From Spirochaetales bacterium (GTDB taxonomy: Bacteria > Spirochaetota > Spirochaetia > DTKZ01): a stretch of DNA of 10,609 nucleotides. The DNA lies in assembly GCA_031280945.1 (NCBI GenBank), contig JAITGB010000268.1:1-10609 (forward strand). The letters run 5' to 3'. A program made the position numbers and the translations under genes. Below are positions 1-6,684 of the stretch, piece by piece (position 1 is the first letter of the stretch; each line of letters starts with the position of its first letter). The notes under the pieces are model-generated. The model saw nothing but the letters and a program-made list of their open reading frames with translations, had not been told where the DNA came from and searched no databases.

Positions 1-1
1 A

Positions 2-160
2 AACATTACAAATAACACGGCGGAATCGGCAACCGGAACGGCTAACGGCGGGGGAATATACCGTAACGGCGGCACTCCTACGCTTTCGGGTACGGTTGTT
101 TTGGGCAACTGGATTATAAACGGAACCGGAACCACTCCAATCTCCAACCAGACCAATTAA
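2..160 (+). CDS. C-terminal end of a glycine-rich beta-helix surface or adhesin-like protein (partial)
   Basis: An open frame enters from the left edge and ends at TAA 158-160, giving the last 52 residues of a protein. The tail is rich in Gly, Asn and Thr and contains a GGGIY motif followed by Thr/Ser/Val-rich segments of about strand length (TLSGTVVLGNWIING). This composition is typical of right-handed parallel beta-helix repeats in secreted or outer-surface proteins, for example Pmp-like and other repeat-rich proteins of spirochaetes, where GGGI(Y/F) marks a turn in each coil. No catalytic residues or anchor can be seen in this fragment, and it has no obvious outer-membrane barrel. The start, signal peptide and total length lie outside the window. 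The beta-helix reading is inferred from only one or two coils; a different low-complexity extracellular repeat is possible. Confidence 0.6.
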   Translation, partial: NITNNTAESATGTANGGGIYRNGGTPTLSGTVVLGNWIINGTGTTPISNQTN

Positions 161-192
161 AACCCGCCGCCCCGCCTTAAACCACCGGAATT

Positions 193-346
193 TCCCACGA
201 AATTGTGCGGCGTTGCCGCACAATCAATGGGATCACGAAAAAAGATTTAAGGAAGGGAGAAAGAAGCAGATAGTTTTCTTCTCTCCTTTCTCTCTCTTTC
301 CATTCGCTTAATTCCCCTTTCGTGCATTTTCGTGCCTTTCGTGGGA
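193..346. repeat. Spacer segment bounded by 10-bp inverted repeats
   Basis: The arms TCCCACGAAA (193-202) and TTTCGTGGGA (337-346) are exact inverse complements about 134 bases apart. Between them lie a perfect short hairpin (202-224) and a purine-rich run (251-266) followed by a pyrimidine-rich run (277-300) that pair imperfectly. The right arm belongs to a small direct-repeat cluster in which TTTCGTG recurs three times between 318 and 343. The layout resembles a small non-coding dispersed element, but no target-site duplication was found and only one copy is present here. Apart from this and the promoter near 378-406, the 161-414 spacer shows no gene. Confidence 0.35.
202..224. repeat. Perfect 10-bp hairpin with a 3-nt loop
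   Basis: ATTGTGCGGC (202-211) pairs exactly with GCCGCACAAT (215-224) across the loop GTT. It begins 41 nt after the stop codon of the preceding gene, where a terminator might be expected. No run of T follows on either strand, so it is not a standard intrinsic terminator. Its three-base loop matches the style of the hairpins at 8792-8941. Confidence 0.6.
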
Positions 347-377
347 TTTCTTCCTCAAAAACAAGCCCTGCGGTATA

Positions 378-406
378 TTGACAAAGCCCCTCCCTTTATA
401 GACTAT
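378..406 (+). promoter_or_regulatory. Putative promoter of the PAP2 gene
   Basis: A perfect -35 box TTGACA (378-383) is followed after 17 nt by GACTAT (401-406), a weak -10 box that keeps the A and AT of TATAAT. An overlapping TTTATA/TATAGA sequence lies at 395-402, but its spacing of 11-13 nt is too short. With the 17-nt spacing, transcription would begin about 413, two or so bases before the ATG at 415. No Shine-Dalgarno sequence precedes that ATG. Confidence 0.4.
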
Positions 407-414
407 CAAACCCC

Positions 415-1197
415 ATGCACACCCGAACAAAAAAACTCATCCTTTTCCTCACGGTTTTTTGCTGCCTCCCCATAAACACATTCAGCCAAAACGCCTACAG
501 CGTTGACGCGCAAAAAGACATACTCATAGGAACACTCTCCCTCGCAGCCGGCATAAGCCCCTTTTTCATAAAAAACGAACCCGAAAACACACCCGCCGCT
601 CTGGATAAAAATACCGTCAACCTCATCGACAGACACCTCATGTTTTCCCGCAGTAAACCCCTGGATACCATAAGCGATTACGGAGGCTACGGCTTGACCC
701 TCCTCCCCCTCATGTGTGTTATACCGAATATAAAAAGTTCACATACCCTTTTAACCTACAGCATCATGTACGGCGAAGCGGTATTACTTACCTACGGAAC
801 AGTTTCCTCACTAAAAAACGCCATCATACGCTATAGACCCTATATGTATACAGGCGGCGTCCCCGCAGGAAAAGAAAAAGACTACTACAACAGCTTCCCC
901 TCAGGCTCCACATCGCTCGCATTTTTGGGAGCAACATTTTTCAGCGTAACATACTCCCGCGAATTTCCCGAATCAGAATGGAGGCTCCCCCTCATAATCG
1001 GAAGCTACGCGCTCGCATCTACGGTAGGCTCACTGCGCATCGCTTCGGGAAGCCATTTTTTAACCGACGTAGTAACCGGAGCCGCACTAGGCTCGCTCTA
1101 CGGGTGGCTCGTACCCCGCCTGCACCAAAAACCTCATGCCCAAAACTACGCACTAATCCCAACAGGAAACGGCCTTATAGTCTCACTGCAATTTTAA
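415..1197 (+). CDS. Secreted PAP2-family phosphatase with an altered PSGH motif
   Basis: This 260-residue protein belongs to the PAP2 (type 2 phosphatidic acid phosphatase) superfamily, whose members remove phosphate from membrane lipids such as phosphatidate, undecaprenyl diphosphate or lipid A. Three family motifs are visible. Motif 1 is K134-x6-R141-P142. Motif 2 is P162-S163-G164-S165, where the usual PSGH histidine is a serine. Motif 3 is R208-x5-H214-x3-D218, with the nucleophilic His intact. The N-terminus (MHTRTKKLILFLTVFCCLP) is a signal peptide, with likely cleavage near residues 24-26. Hydrophobic segments around residues 94-105, 117-131, 167-180 and 191-206 fit the helical core. 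The protein ends in LIVSLQF, a final Phe like that of some outer-membrane-associated PAP2 proteins, but there is no full barrel. The ATG at 415 has no ribosome-binding site; the -35 box at 378-383 makes a leaderless message plausible. The 3' end overlaps the convergent glycosyltransferase by 15 nt. The substrate cannot be deduced. Confidence 0.85.
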   Translation: MHTRTKKLILFLTVFCCLPINTFSQNAYSVDAQKDILIGTLSLAAGISPFFIKNEPENTPAALDKNTVNLIDRHLMFSRSKPLDTISDYGGYGLTLLPLMCVIPNIKSSHTLLTYSIMYGEAVLLTYGTVSSLKNAIIRYRPYMYTGGVPAGKEKDYYNSFPSGSTSLAFLGATFFSVTYSREFPESEWRLPLIIGSYALASTVGSLRIASGSHFLTDVVTGAALGSLYGWLVPRLHQKPHAQNYALIPTGNGLIVSLQF

Positions 1198-2226
1198 AAG
1201 CCTCTTCAGCCTTCGCTTGAATCGTCTTGTATATTTTTCTTTAATTTCATTGAGAGCCTTCGCAATGGCCCTCGGAGTTTTCAGCATATCCTTTCTATCC
1301 AATCTGCGGATTTCTTTCTCGCAGTCTTCCTTTTCAATCATGATTTTACCCGTATCACTACTGTCCCCGGTTATTATCATAATCATTTTTCTCATGGAAT
1401 TCCTGTAAGCGTTAATTATTTTATTGTTATCTGAACATGCAAAACCTATTGGCTCCACATGATTCATTATCTCATCCATAAATTCATCCGTATTCTCCAT
1501 ATTATTTCTTATAAAAGTTATAACCGAAATATAGCTTATATAGCTCTCGAGCAGGTTCTTTATGCCATTTTTTTTGTTACGGCTTGCGGATTTTGGAACA
1601 ATACGCCAATGATAAAGAGCCTCGCTTAAATATCCTATAGTATTGCAATAAAACAACACCTGCGTCATGATTGCTATATCTTCCGCGTATGTTATTGACG
1701 GAAACACCACCCTCTCATATATCTCTTTCTTTACCAGCTTGTTCCATGTTACTGGATAGAAATTACCCCCCCCCCCCCCCAATGCGAGGCGATGCGATAT
1801 GATTTGTTTAATAAGTGCATACTTGTCATAATATTCACAATTTTGCCGGAGACATTCTTCTCCATGATAAAAATCACAAAAAACCATATCGTAATTTTTC
1901 GAGACCGCCTTACTGTACATTTTCTCCAACATCTCGGCTTCAATCCAATCATCGTTATCAACAAAAATAACATACTCCGCCGAAGCGTATGAGATTCCTG
2001 TCTTTCGCGCCTGGGCCGTACCCTCATTAACTTTTTTATGGTAAACTTTTATCCGTATATCTATTTGGGCATACTCTTCACATATCCGCAATGATGTATC
2101 AGAGGAAAAGTCATCTATGAGTAATAATTCAAAATTCCTGAATGTCTGCCCACGAATACTGTCGATGCAGGAACGCAAATATTTCTCGGCATTGTACACC
2201 GCGACTATTACGGAAATATTTGGCAT
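1183..2226 (-). CDS. Family 2 glycosyltransferase with a poly-G tract, likely phase-variable
   Basis: The gene encodes a GT-A fold, GT2-family glycosyltransferase of 347 residues, expected to act at the cytoplasmic face of the membrane on a surface glycan or glycolipid. The N-terminus MPNISVIVAVYNAEKYL is the usual GT2 beginning. LLIDDFSSD (residues 35-43) is the nucleotide-sugar contact, and VDNDDW (89-94) carries the metal-binding DxD at 90-92. The acceptor half has WNKL (161-164) and AEDIAIM (181-187), common in capsule and LOS transferases. The C-terminal tail is strongly basic (KYTRRFKRRLKRLLKLQ). Start: ATG at 2224-2226 is preferred over the in-frame GTG at 2242-2244. A good promoter at 2256-2284 predicts a message starting near 2249 that places GGAG 12 nt before this ATG, whereas the GTG has no ribosome site. 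A run of 15 G (1766-1780 on the minus strand) encodes Gly150-154. Base composition is plainly AT-richer than in the neighbours, which suggests horizontal acquisition. Sugar and acceptor are unknown. Confidence 0.88.
   Translation of the reverse strand: MPNISVIVAVYNAEKYLRSCIDSIRGQTFRNFELLLIDDFSSDTSLRICEEYAQIDIRIKVYHKKVNEGTAQARKTGISYASAEYVIFVDNDDWIEAEMLEKMYSKAVSKNYDMVFCDFYHGEECLRQNCEYYDKYALIKQIISHRLALGGGGGNFYPVTWNKLVKKEIYERVVFPSITYAEDIAIMTQVLFYCNTIGYLSEALYHWRIVPKSASRNKKNGIKNLLESYISYISVITFIRNNMENTDEFMDEIMNHVEPIGFACSDNNKIINAYRNSMRKMIMIITGDSSDTGKIMIEKEDCEKEIRRLDRKDMLKTPRAIAKALNEIKEKYTRRFKRRLKRLLKLQ
1766..1780 (-). repeat. Poly-G (15) homopolymer tract within the glycosyltransferase
   Basis: Fifteen consecutive C on the plus strand form 15 G on the coding strand, read TTG then four GGG codons and GGT. 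The current length keeps the frame open. With 14 G the reading changes to ...G-V-I-S-I-Q-stop, and with 16 G a TAA follows the fifth Gly immediately. A change of three bases would restore function. G or C tracts of this kind are known hot spots of slipped-strand mispairing in surface-glycan genes. Confidence 0.9.
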
Positions 2227-2255
2227 ATTTATGAATATCTCCACACGGCATTCAT

Positions 2256-2284
2256 TCTATAACAGTATTGCGTATTCTGGTCAA
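2256..2284 (-). promoter_or_regulatory. Putative sigma-70 type promoter of the glycosyltransferase
   Basis: Read on the minus strand, TTGACC (2284-2279) is followed after exactly 17 nt by TATAGA (2261-2256). This gives five of six matches to the -35 consensus and four of six to the -10 consensus. Transcription would begin about 2249, giving a leader of roughly 22 nt to the ATG at 2226 that includes the GGAG at 2238-2241. Confidence 0.5.
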
Positions 2285-2334
2285 TGGTTTTCCGTTATTG
2301 ACAACACCGCCCAAACAACTCCCCGGAAAACACC

Positions 2335-2363
2335 TTGACCCTGACCGGAGGAATCTGTACCTT
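2335..2363 (+). promoter_or_regulatory. Weak candidate promoter of the DUF362 gene
   Basis: TTGACC (2335-2340) is followed after 17 nt by TACCTT (2358-2363), a poor -10 box matching three of six positions. It would start transcription about 2370, next to the ATG at 2372. A better -35 box, TTGACA, lies at 2298-2303 but has no acceptable -10 partner. A GGAGG at 2347-2351 is 20 nt before the ATG, too far for a ribosome site, and no in-frame start codon lies closer to it. Confidence 0.22.
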
Positions 2364-2371
2364 CAATCGAA

Positions 2372-3568
2372 ATGCAAGGAAAAATCCCCACCTCAACAGT
2401 AGCCCTCGTGCGCTGCGAATCATACGAACAGGAGGCTGTGTATAAAGCCCTTGTACAGGGAGTAGAACTCCTCGGAGGAACCGGAGCCTTCGTCTGTCCG
2501 GGAGAGAAAATTCTCTTAAAACCCAATATGCTCGCGGGCCGGCAGCCGCATCTTGCCGTAACAACGCACCCCGCGGTGTTCGAGGCCGCCGTGAGGGTTT
2601 TCCGCGAAGGCGGAGCCCTCCTCTCCTACGGGGACTCACCCGGCTACGAAAACGCAAAAACAGTTGCCCGCAAAACAGGACTGGGGGACGCCGCGCACAG
2701 GCTCGGCGTCCCCGCAGCGGATTTTGAAACCCCGGTCTTGGTCTCGCGGGAGGACATCCCCGGCATCCCCGGAGGTAAAGCCGTCTTTCCCCTCGCCCGC
2801 GGAGCGCTCGAAGCGGACGGCATCATAAGCCTTCCCAAAATGAAAACGCACGGCCTCACGCGCATAACAGGCGCGGTAAAAAATCAGCTCGGCTGCGTTA
2901 CGGGTTTTGAAAAAGCGCGGCTTCACTTCCTCTACCCCAATCCCCGCCGCTTTGCTTCCCGCCTCGCGGCCATTACGAAAATTCTCTCCCCGCGCCTCTA
3001 CATTATGGACGGAATCTCAGCCATGGAAGGCGAAGGCCCCGCGGGAGGAAACCCCGTGGGCATGAACATCATTCTCCTTTCCCGCGACCCGGTTGCGCTC
3101 GACACGGTTTTTTGCAGGCTCATAGACCTTTCCCCCGCCTTTGTTCCCACAATCAAAGCGGCACAGGACATGGGCCTGGGAACCTCGGATGAAGGCTCTA
3201 TAAAACTTGCAGGAGAGCCGCCTGAAAATTTCGTAAAGCCGGATTTTGACGTTGTGCGTAGGCCCGTCTCAGGAGACACAGTTTTCCGCCTCCCCTCCAT
3301 TCTGCGAAACCGCCTCATTCCGCGCCCTGTCATAGATAAGGCTCTCTGCAAAAAGTGCGGAGTCTGTATACGGGCCTGTCCTGTAGAACCCCGTAAAGCC
3401 GTAAACTTCCCCCACGGAAAAAACCGCTTCCCCGTGTACGCCTACGGCCTGTGCATACGCTGTTTCTGCTGTCAGGAAATGTGCCCCCACAAAGCCATCC
3501 ACGTAAAAACACCCCTTTCAGGGCGCGCCTTCGCGGGATTCCTGTCCGCCCTCCGCAAGAAAGCCTAA
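2372..3568 (+). CDS. DUF362 domain protein with C-terminal 2x[4Fe-4S] ferredoxin domain
   Basis: This 398-residue protein consists of a DUF362 domain (about residues 10-300) followed by a bacterial-type ferredoxin domain. The N-terminal part shows typical DUF362 features: VALVRCESYE, LLKPNML near residue 50, a TTHP segment, and LPKMKTHGLTRITGAVKNQLG (about 152-172). The tail has two complete CxxCxxCxxxCP motifs, CKKCGVCIRACP (about 326-337) and CIRCFCCQEMCP (about 361-372), so it should bind two [4Fe-4S] clusters. There is no signal peptide or membrane segment, so a cytoplasmic location is expected. The family is widespread in anaerobes; electron transfer is inferred from the clusters, and no reaction can be assigned. 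Length is normal for the two-domain form. The start fits the family N-terminus although no ribosome site is correctly placed. It is divergent from the glycosyltransferase, and its stop overlaps the stop of the convergent Cys-cluster gene (3565-3568). Confidence 0.88.
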   Translation: MQGKIPTSTVALVRCESYEQEAVYKALVQGVELLGGTGAFVCPGEKILLKPNMLAGRQPHLAVTTHPAVFEAAVRVFREGGALLSYGDSPGYENAKTVARKTGLGDAAHRLGVPAADFETPVLVSREDIPGIPGGKAVFPLARGALEADGIISLPKMKTHGLTRITGAVKNQLGCVTGFEKARLHFLYPNPRRFASRLAAITKILSPRLYIMDGISAMEGEGPAGGNPVGMNIILLSRDPVALDTVFCRLIDLSPAFVPTIKAAQDMGLGTSDEGSIKLAGEPPENFVKPDFDVVRRPVSGDTVFRLPSILRNRLIPRPVIDKALCKKCGVCIRACPVEPRKAVNFPHGKNRFPVYAYGLCIRCFCCQEMCPHKAIHVKTPLSGRAFAGFLSALRKKA

Positions 3569-3876
3569 ACTTCACCCCGCCACAACCGGAAAGTCCGCAC
3601 ATAGGCGCAGCTTGAAGGAAGGAAGCGGTGAAAAAGGGCGCGGAAAATGTTCACGCTGCGGCAGTCCGGGCAGGCCCGGAAACGGCTCTCGTACACCCTG
3701 CACAGGCGGGTATCTTCGTCAAGAAATTCGCAGGGCTCCGACATATTGACCGCCACCTCGCCGCCAGAAGAAAGGCTCCTCTCGTAACAGCACAGGCCGC
3801 ACCTCCCGCACAGACTATCCCAGTCTTTTTTCCACCTGCGGTACTCCGAAAAAATGCGCGCAATGGTTTTCAGCAT
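3565..3876 (-). CDS. YkgJ-family cysteine cluster protein
   Basis: This small protein of 103 residues belongs to the YkgJ/UPF0153-like cysteine cluster family, thought to bind zinc or an iron-sulfur cluster; its biochemical role is unknown. Nine cysteines are seen. The signature C23-xx-C26-xx-C29-C30 (LCGRCGLCC) is followed by C49 (EPCEFL), C59 (RLCRVY), C69-xx-C72 (ACPDC) and C90 (SSCAYV). The region around residues 47-62 (SEPCEFLDEDTRLCRVYE) is the usual family pattern of a hydrophobic strand between paired cysteines. The chosen ATG at 3874-3876 lies 4 nt after the stop of the VWA gene, so translational coupling is likely; the frame stays open further upstream, but only inside that gene. 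It is the last gene of the minus-strand unit. Its TAG overlaps the TAA of the convergent DUF362 gene, leaving no room for a terminator between them. Confidence 0.8.
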   Translation of the reverse strand: MLKTIARIFSEYRRWKKDWDSLCGRCGLCCYERSLSSGGEVAVNMSEPCEFLDEDTRLCRVYESRFRACPDCRSVNIFRALFHRFLPSSCAYVRTFRLWRGEV

Positions 3877-3880
3877 GGGC

Positions 3881-5995
3881 CTAAAATTCAAGCGGCGCGA
3901 AGAAACCGGTCTCGTCCCTGCCGCTGCGCCGCACGAGCAGGGTTTCAACTTCCACGGGAATATACACACGGCCAAAATCCGTTTCGTGGGTGGAGCGGTA
4001 GCGCAAAAGATAACTGCCGTCCGTCTGGGACTCAAGGTCGCCGCGAAGCCCTGAAAGGGCCTCCGCGTTAAAATAGCTATACACCTTGCCCCCGGTTTCT
4101 CTAGCGAGAAACTCAAGCTCACCCTGCCCCTGGGGAACAGACGTATACACAGCGTAAAAAACAACGCAGTTGTTGCGCATATAGTCCAGGGTTTCCTGAA
4201 GACCATAACTTCCAAAAGAACTGTCGGGAAGATTTCCGTCAGAAAGAAAAATGAGGGCTCTTTTGTTGCGCACGGAGAGGAGTTCTGTTACCCCCAGCCG
4301 CACCCCCAGGTCAAAGGCCCAGTCGGGCTGGTAATTTTCCGCCTTGTCCGCCGCAGCCTGGGCCACGGCCTCACGCGCCGCCCCGGGCTGGGAAACAAGG
4401 GCCGGAGAAGGCCCTGCCGATATTACCCTGAAGGACGCAAGCCCCTCCAGGCGCTCTCCAATATCGCGCGCGGCGCGCACCACAAGCTCTCTCTGACTTT
4501 CCATGGAGGGAGAACGGCTTGCGACCAGGGACACGTCAACGCTCCGCGAACGATAGGCCGCAAAAGGCATTTCAACAGACGCTGGCCGGAGCCTCGCTTC
4601 CGTTAAAATAAAATTCCGCTCATCAAGACCCACAACAGGCTTTCCGTACCTGCTCGAAACGTGAACATCAACGAAAATATCAGGATATTCCGAGGCGCTG
4701 ATTCTTTTTATCATAACGGTAAGCCCCGAAGATATTCCCCCAATCTCCGAAAGAAGATGCACTTTTCCCGCGTTAAAATCCGCGGCAATGATATTTCCGT
4801 TCGCGTCAATATCGGCCCCAAGAACCCTCTGGGCCGAACCGCTAAAATCCGAAACAAGCCGGAGTTCGCCCCCCTCAACATCGTAGGTAAAGAGCCTCTG
4901 CGTATCGGCCATGAGGAACCTGCCGTCTTCTAGCAGGGTAATCCCCTCAGGAGCGCCCAGGGAATCCTCCAGAATCGTAGCGTGGTAGTTCCCGCTCGTA
5001 TCAAAAACAGCTATATGCCTGCGAAGCCCGTCCGCAACATAGATAAAACCATTGTAAAAAACTATTCCCGTTGGAAAAAGAAACCCCGGGTAGAACTCAT
5101 CAGGCTCCCCAAAACTTAAAGTAAACTCCCCGTTTCTGTTAAATTTCGACACCCTCCGGTTGGCCCTTTCGGAAACATACACGCTGCCCTCCGCGTCTAA
5201 GGCAAGGTACTGGGGGCCCAACAGTTTTCCCGGCCCCCTGCCCTTTCCGCCCAGAACAGCCATCACGCTCCCCGAAGAACTGCACTTCGTAATCCTGTCG
5301 CCCTGAAACTCACTCACGTAGAAAGACCCGTCCCCCGCGATAGCCATATCAAAAGGACGGTCAAATCCCGTAAGCCCGCCGCGCAGCCTCCTGCGCACAA
5401 GACCGTTGGAATCAAGCTGGGTGATTTCGTTTGTCATGTAGCTCACAACAAAAAAAGAACCGTCCCCCCGCGCCCGCACAGTTGTAGGACGGCTAAAGAC
5501 AATCTCCTCCCCCGCCTTGCCCTCAATCTCTCCGGTAAGCACCCAACGCTCCGCGCCGGAAAGCTCCGCGCCTATTCCCTGCCGGCCCTCCAGAATTTCT
5601 ATAAAGTTTTCCAGAATCGGCGTACCCTGCCCCGAAAGACGCACAGTCTTCCACTCCGCGATTGCAGCGGCAGTAAACCCCCCCAGATAATAGGCCCGCC
5701 CCAGCCAGGTGCGCGTAAGACCCGCATGAGGTTTTAAGGCAAGCGACTTTTGAAAAGACAGAATTGCCTCATTGTAAAACCCGTTGTGAAAAGCCCTCAC
5801 CCCCCAGCGGAAATCCTCATCAGCCTGGAGCTGCTCAAAATCAAGCCCCCCCACAGCAGGCGAAGGCAGCGGAGCCTCCGCCGGAAGCTCAGGAGGCGCA
5901 GCCCCCCCAGAGTTCTCGTCTCCCGAACAGCCCAGCACATACAGCGTACAGGCCGCGGCAAGAAAAAACCTCCAGGGTAAAGACACCGGGCTCAT
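3881..5995 (-). CDS. Lipoprotein with TPR, NHL-type beta-propeller and von Willebrand factor A domains
   Basis: This 704-residue protein has a lipoprotein signal peptide with a basic-hydrophobic segment and the lipobox VLGC, lipidated Cys23, then an acidic, Pro-rich linker. Order of domains: two TPR-like helical hairpins (about 58-125, including EAILSFQKSLALKP); a six-blade NHL-like propeller (about 165-425) with repeats such as RPFDMAIAGDGSFYVSE and GPQYLALDAEGSVYVSE; an Ig-like or linker region (about 430-485) with FVDVHVSSRYGKPVVGLDE; and a VWA domain (about 487-665). The VWA metal site is degenerate: DxSxS reads S493-R-S495-P-S497, with the Asp replaced by Ser. LIFLSDG with D586 is still present. 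Such proteins usually serve as extracytoplasmic binding platforms, so a periplasmic or surface scaffold is inferred. Its ATG overlaps the stop of the TPR gene by 4 nt, so the two are coupled. A SurE or kinase-related function is not evident. Confidence 0.85.
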   Translation of the reverse strand: MSPVSLPWRFFLAAACTLYVLGCSGDENSGGAAPPELPAEAPLPSPAVGGLDFEQLQADEDFRWGVRAFHNGFYNEAILSFQKSLALKPHAGLTRTWLGRAYYLGGFTAAAIAEWKTVRLSGQGTPILENFIEILEGRQGIGAELSGAERWVLTGEIEGKAGEEIVFSRPTTVRARGDGSFFVVSYMTNEITQLDSNGLVRRRLRGGLTGFDRPFDMAIAGDGSFYVSEFQGDRITKCSSSGSVMAVLGGKGRGPGKLLGPQYLALDAEGSVYVSERANRRVSKFNRNGEFTLSFGEPDEFYPGFLFPTGIVFYNGFIYVADGLRRHIAVFDTSGNYHATILEDSLGAPEGITLLEDGRFLMADTQRLFTYDVEGGELRLVSDFSGSAQRVLGADIDANGNIIAADFNAGKVHLLSEIGGISSGLTVMIKRISASEYPDIFVDVHVSSRYGKPVVGLDERNFILTEARLRPASVEMPFAAYRSRSVDVSLVASRSPSMESQRELVVRAARDIGERLEGLASFRVISAGPSPALVSQPGAAREAVAQAAADKAENYQPDWAFDLGVRLGVTELLSVRNKRALIFLSDGNLPDSSFGSYGLQETLDYMRNNCVVFYAVYTSVPQGQGELEFLARETGGKVYSYFNAEALSGLRGDLESQTDGSYLLRYRSTHETDFGRVYIPVEVETLLVRRSGRDETGFFAPLEF

Positions 5996-6675
5996 TTCTT
6001 GTCCGCCTCCATAGCCGTACGCAGATGCGCAAGGATTTCCTTGTTCTTGGGGGCATAGTCGAGGGCCTTGCGCAGGAAAACCCGCGAATCCTTGTAGTTT
6101 CCCGTGCGGTAGTGTACCCAGCCCAGAGAATCAAGATAGGCCGCGTTTTTGGGACTCTTCTCAACAGCCTGCTCGCAGTAGCGCAAAGCCGTCCCCAGCC
6201 TCTTGTTTGAGTCCGCCAGAATATACCCCAAAGAATTGAGGGCGTTGGCGTTATCCGGCTCAAGGGCAAGAGCCTTCTCCAGAACCTCAACGCTCTGGTC
6301 AACTTTTTTTTGCAGAAAAAGAGTATACGCAAGAGCGCTGTACACCTTCGCCGACTCAAACCCCCCATCCAAAAGTTTACGGAACTCAAACTCCGCAAGA
6401 CGAAAACGCTTTGTCAGCGAATAAATCAGGCCCAAAATCATCCTGCCCTGGTACAGATGAACAAGCCCCGCGCCGGAAGCCACAACCTGCTCCAGGTGAA
6501 GAAGAGCCTCATCGTACTTCTCAAGATGAGTGTAGCACAGCCCCAGATAGTAGGACAGGTCCGGGTACTCCCCGGCATCCTCCGCCTGCAAAGTAGAAAA
6601 CTCCTGCAAGGCCAGCTCATAGCGCCGGCCCTTAAAGAGGCGTATACCTTCCTTAAAAGACGCATCAGCATTCAT
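5992..6675 (-). CDS. Tetratricopeptide repeat protein
   Basis: The 227-residue product is made almost wholly of tetratricopeptide repeats, six by eye: about residues 5-30, 38-67, 74-105, 110-142, 144-176 and 178-212. The best are VYSALAYTLFLQKKVDQSVE followed by LEKALALEPDN, and AAYLDSLGWVHYRTGNYKDS. These form a superhelical surface for protein binding; no catalytic motif is present. It has no signal peptide or membrane segment, so it should be cytoplasmic, unlike the lipoprotein encoded next. The start is well supported: AGGGGG, overlapping the surE stop codon, lies about 4 nt before the ATG. Its TGA overlaps the ATG of the following lipoprotein gene (ATGA), pointing to coupled translation and perhaps a shared complex. 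The binding partner is unknown. Confidence 0.85.
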   Translation of the reverse strand: MNADASFKEGIRLFKGRRYELALQEFSTLQAEDAGEYPDLSYYLGLCYTHLEKYDEALLHLEQVVASGAGLVHLYQGRMILGLIYSLTKRFRLAEFEFRKLLDGGFESAKVYSALAYTLFLQKKVDQSVEVLEKALALEPDNANALNSLGYILADSNKRLGTALRYCEQAVEKSPKNAAYLDSLGWVHYRTGNYKDSRVFLRKALDYAPKNKEILAHLRTAMEADKK

Positions 6676-6684
6676 GGCGCCCCC

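Noticed and set aside
202..224. Hairpin after the beta-helix gene as its terminator
   Set aside because: The stem is perfect, but no T-run follows on the plus strand.
1766..1780. The 15-G run as an assembly error
   Set aside because: An exact length can be misread in homopolymers, but the frame is open at 15 and the protein is family-like on both sides, so a real tract is more likely; its exact length remains uncertain.
2227..2244. GTG start for the glycosyltransferase at 2244
   Set aside because: It adds six residues before the usual MPNISVIVAVYN start, has no ribosome site and would lie only about 5 nt from the predicted transcript start; the ATG at 2226 is preferred, though not proven.
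3877..4215. Upstream extension of the Cys-cluster frame to 4215
   Set aside because: The added residues lie wholly inside the VWA gene in another frame and resemble no family; the protein begins naturally at the ATG 4 nt after the VWA stop.
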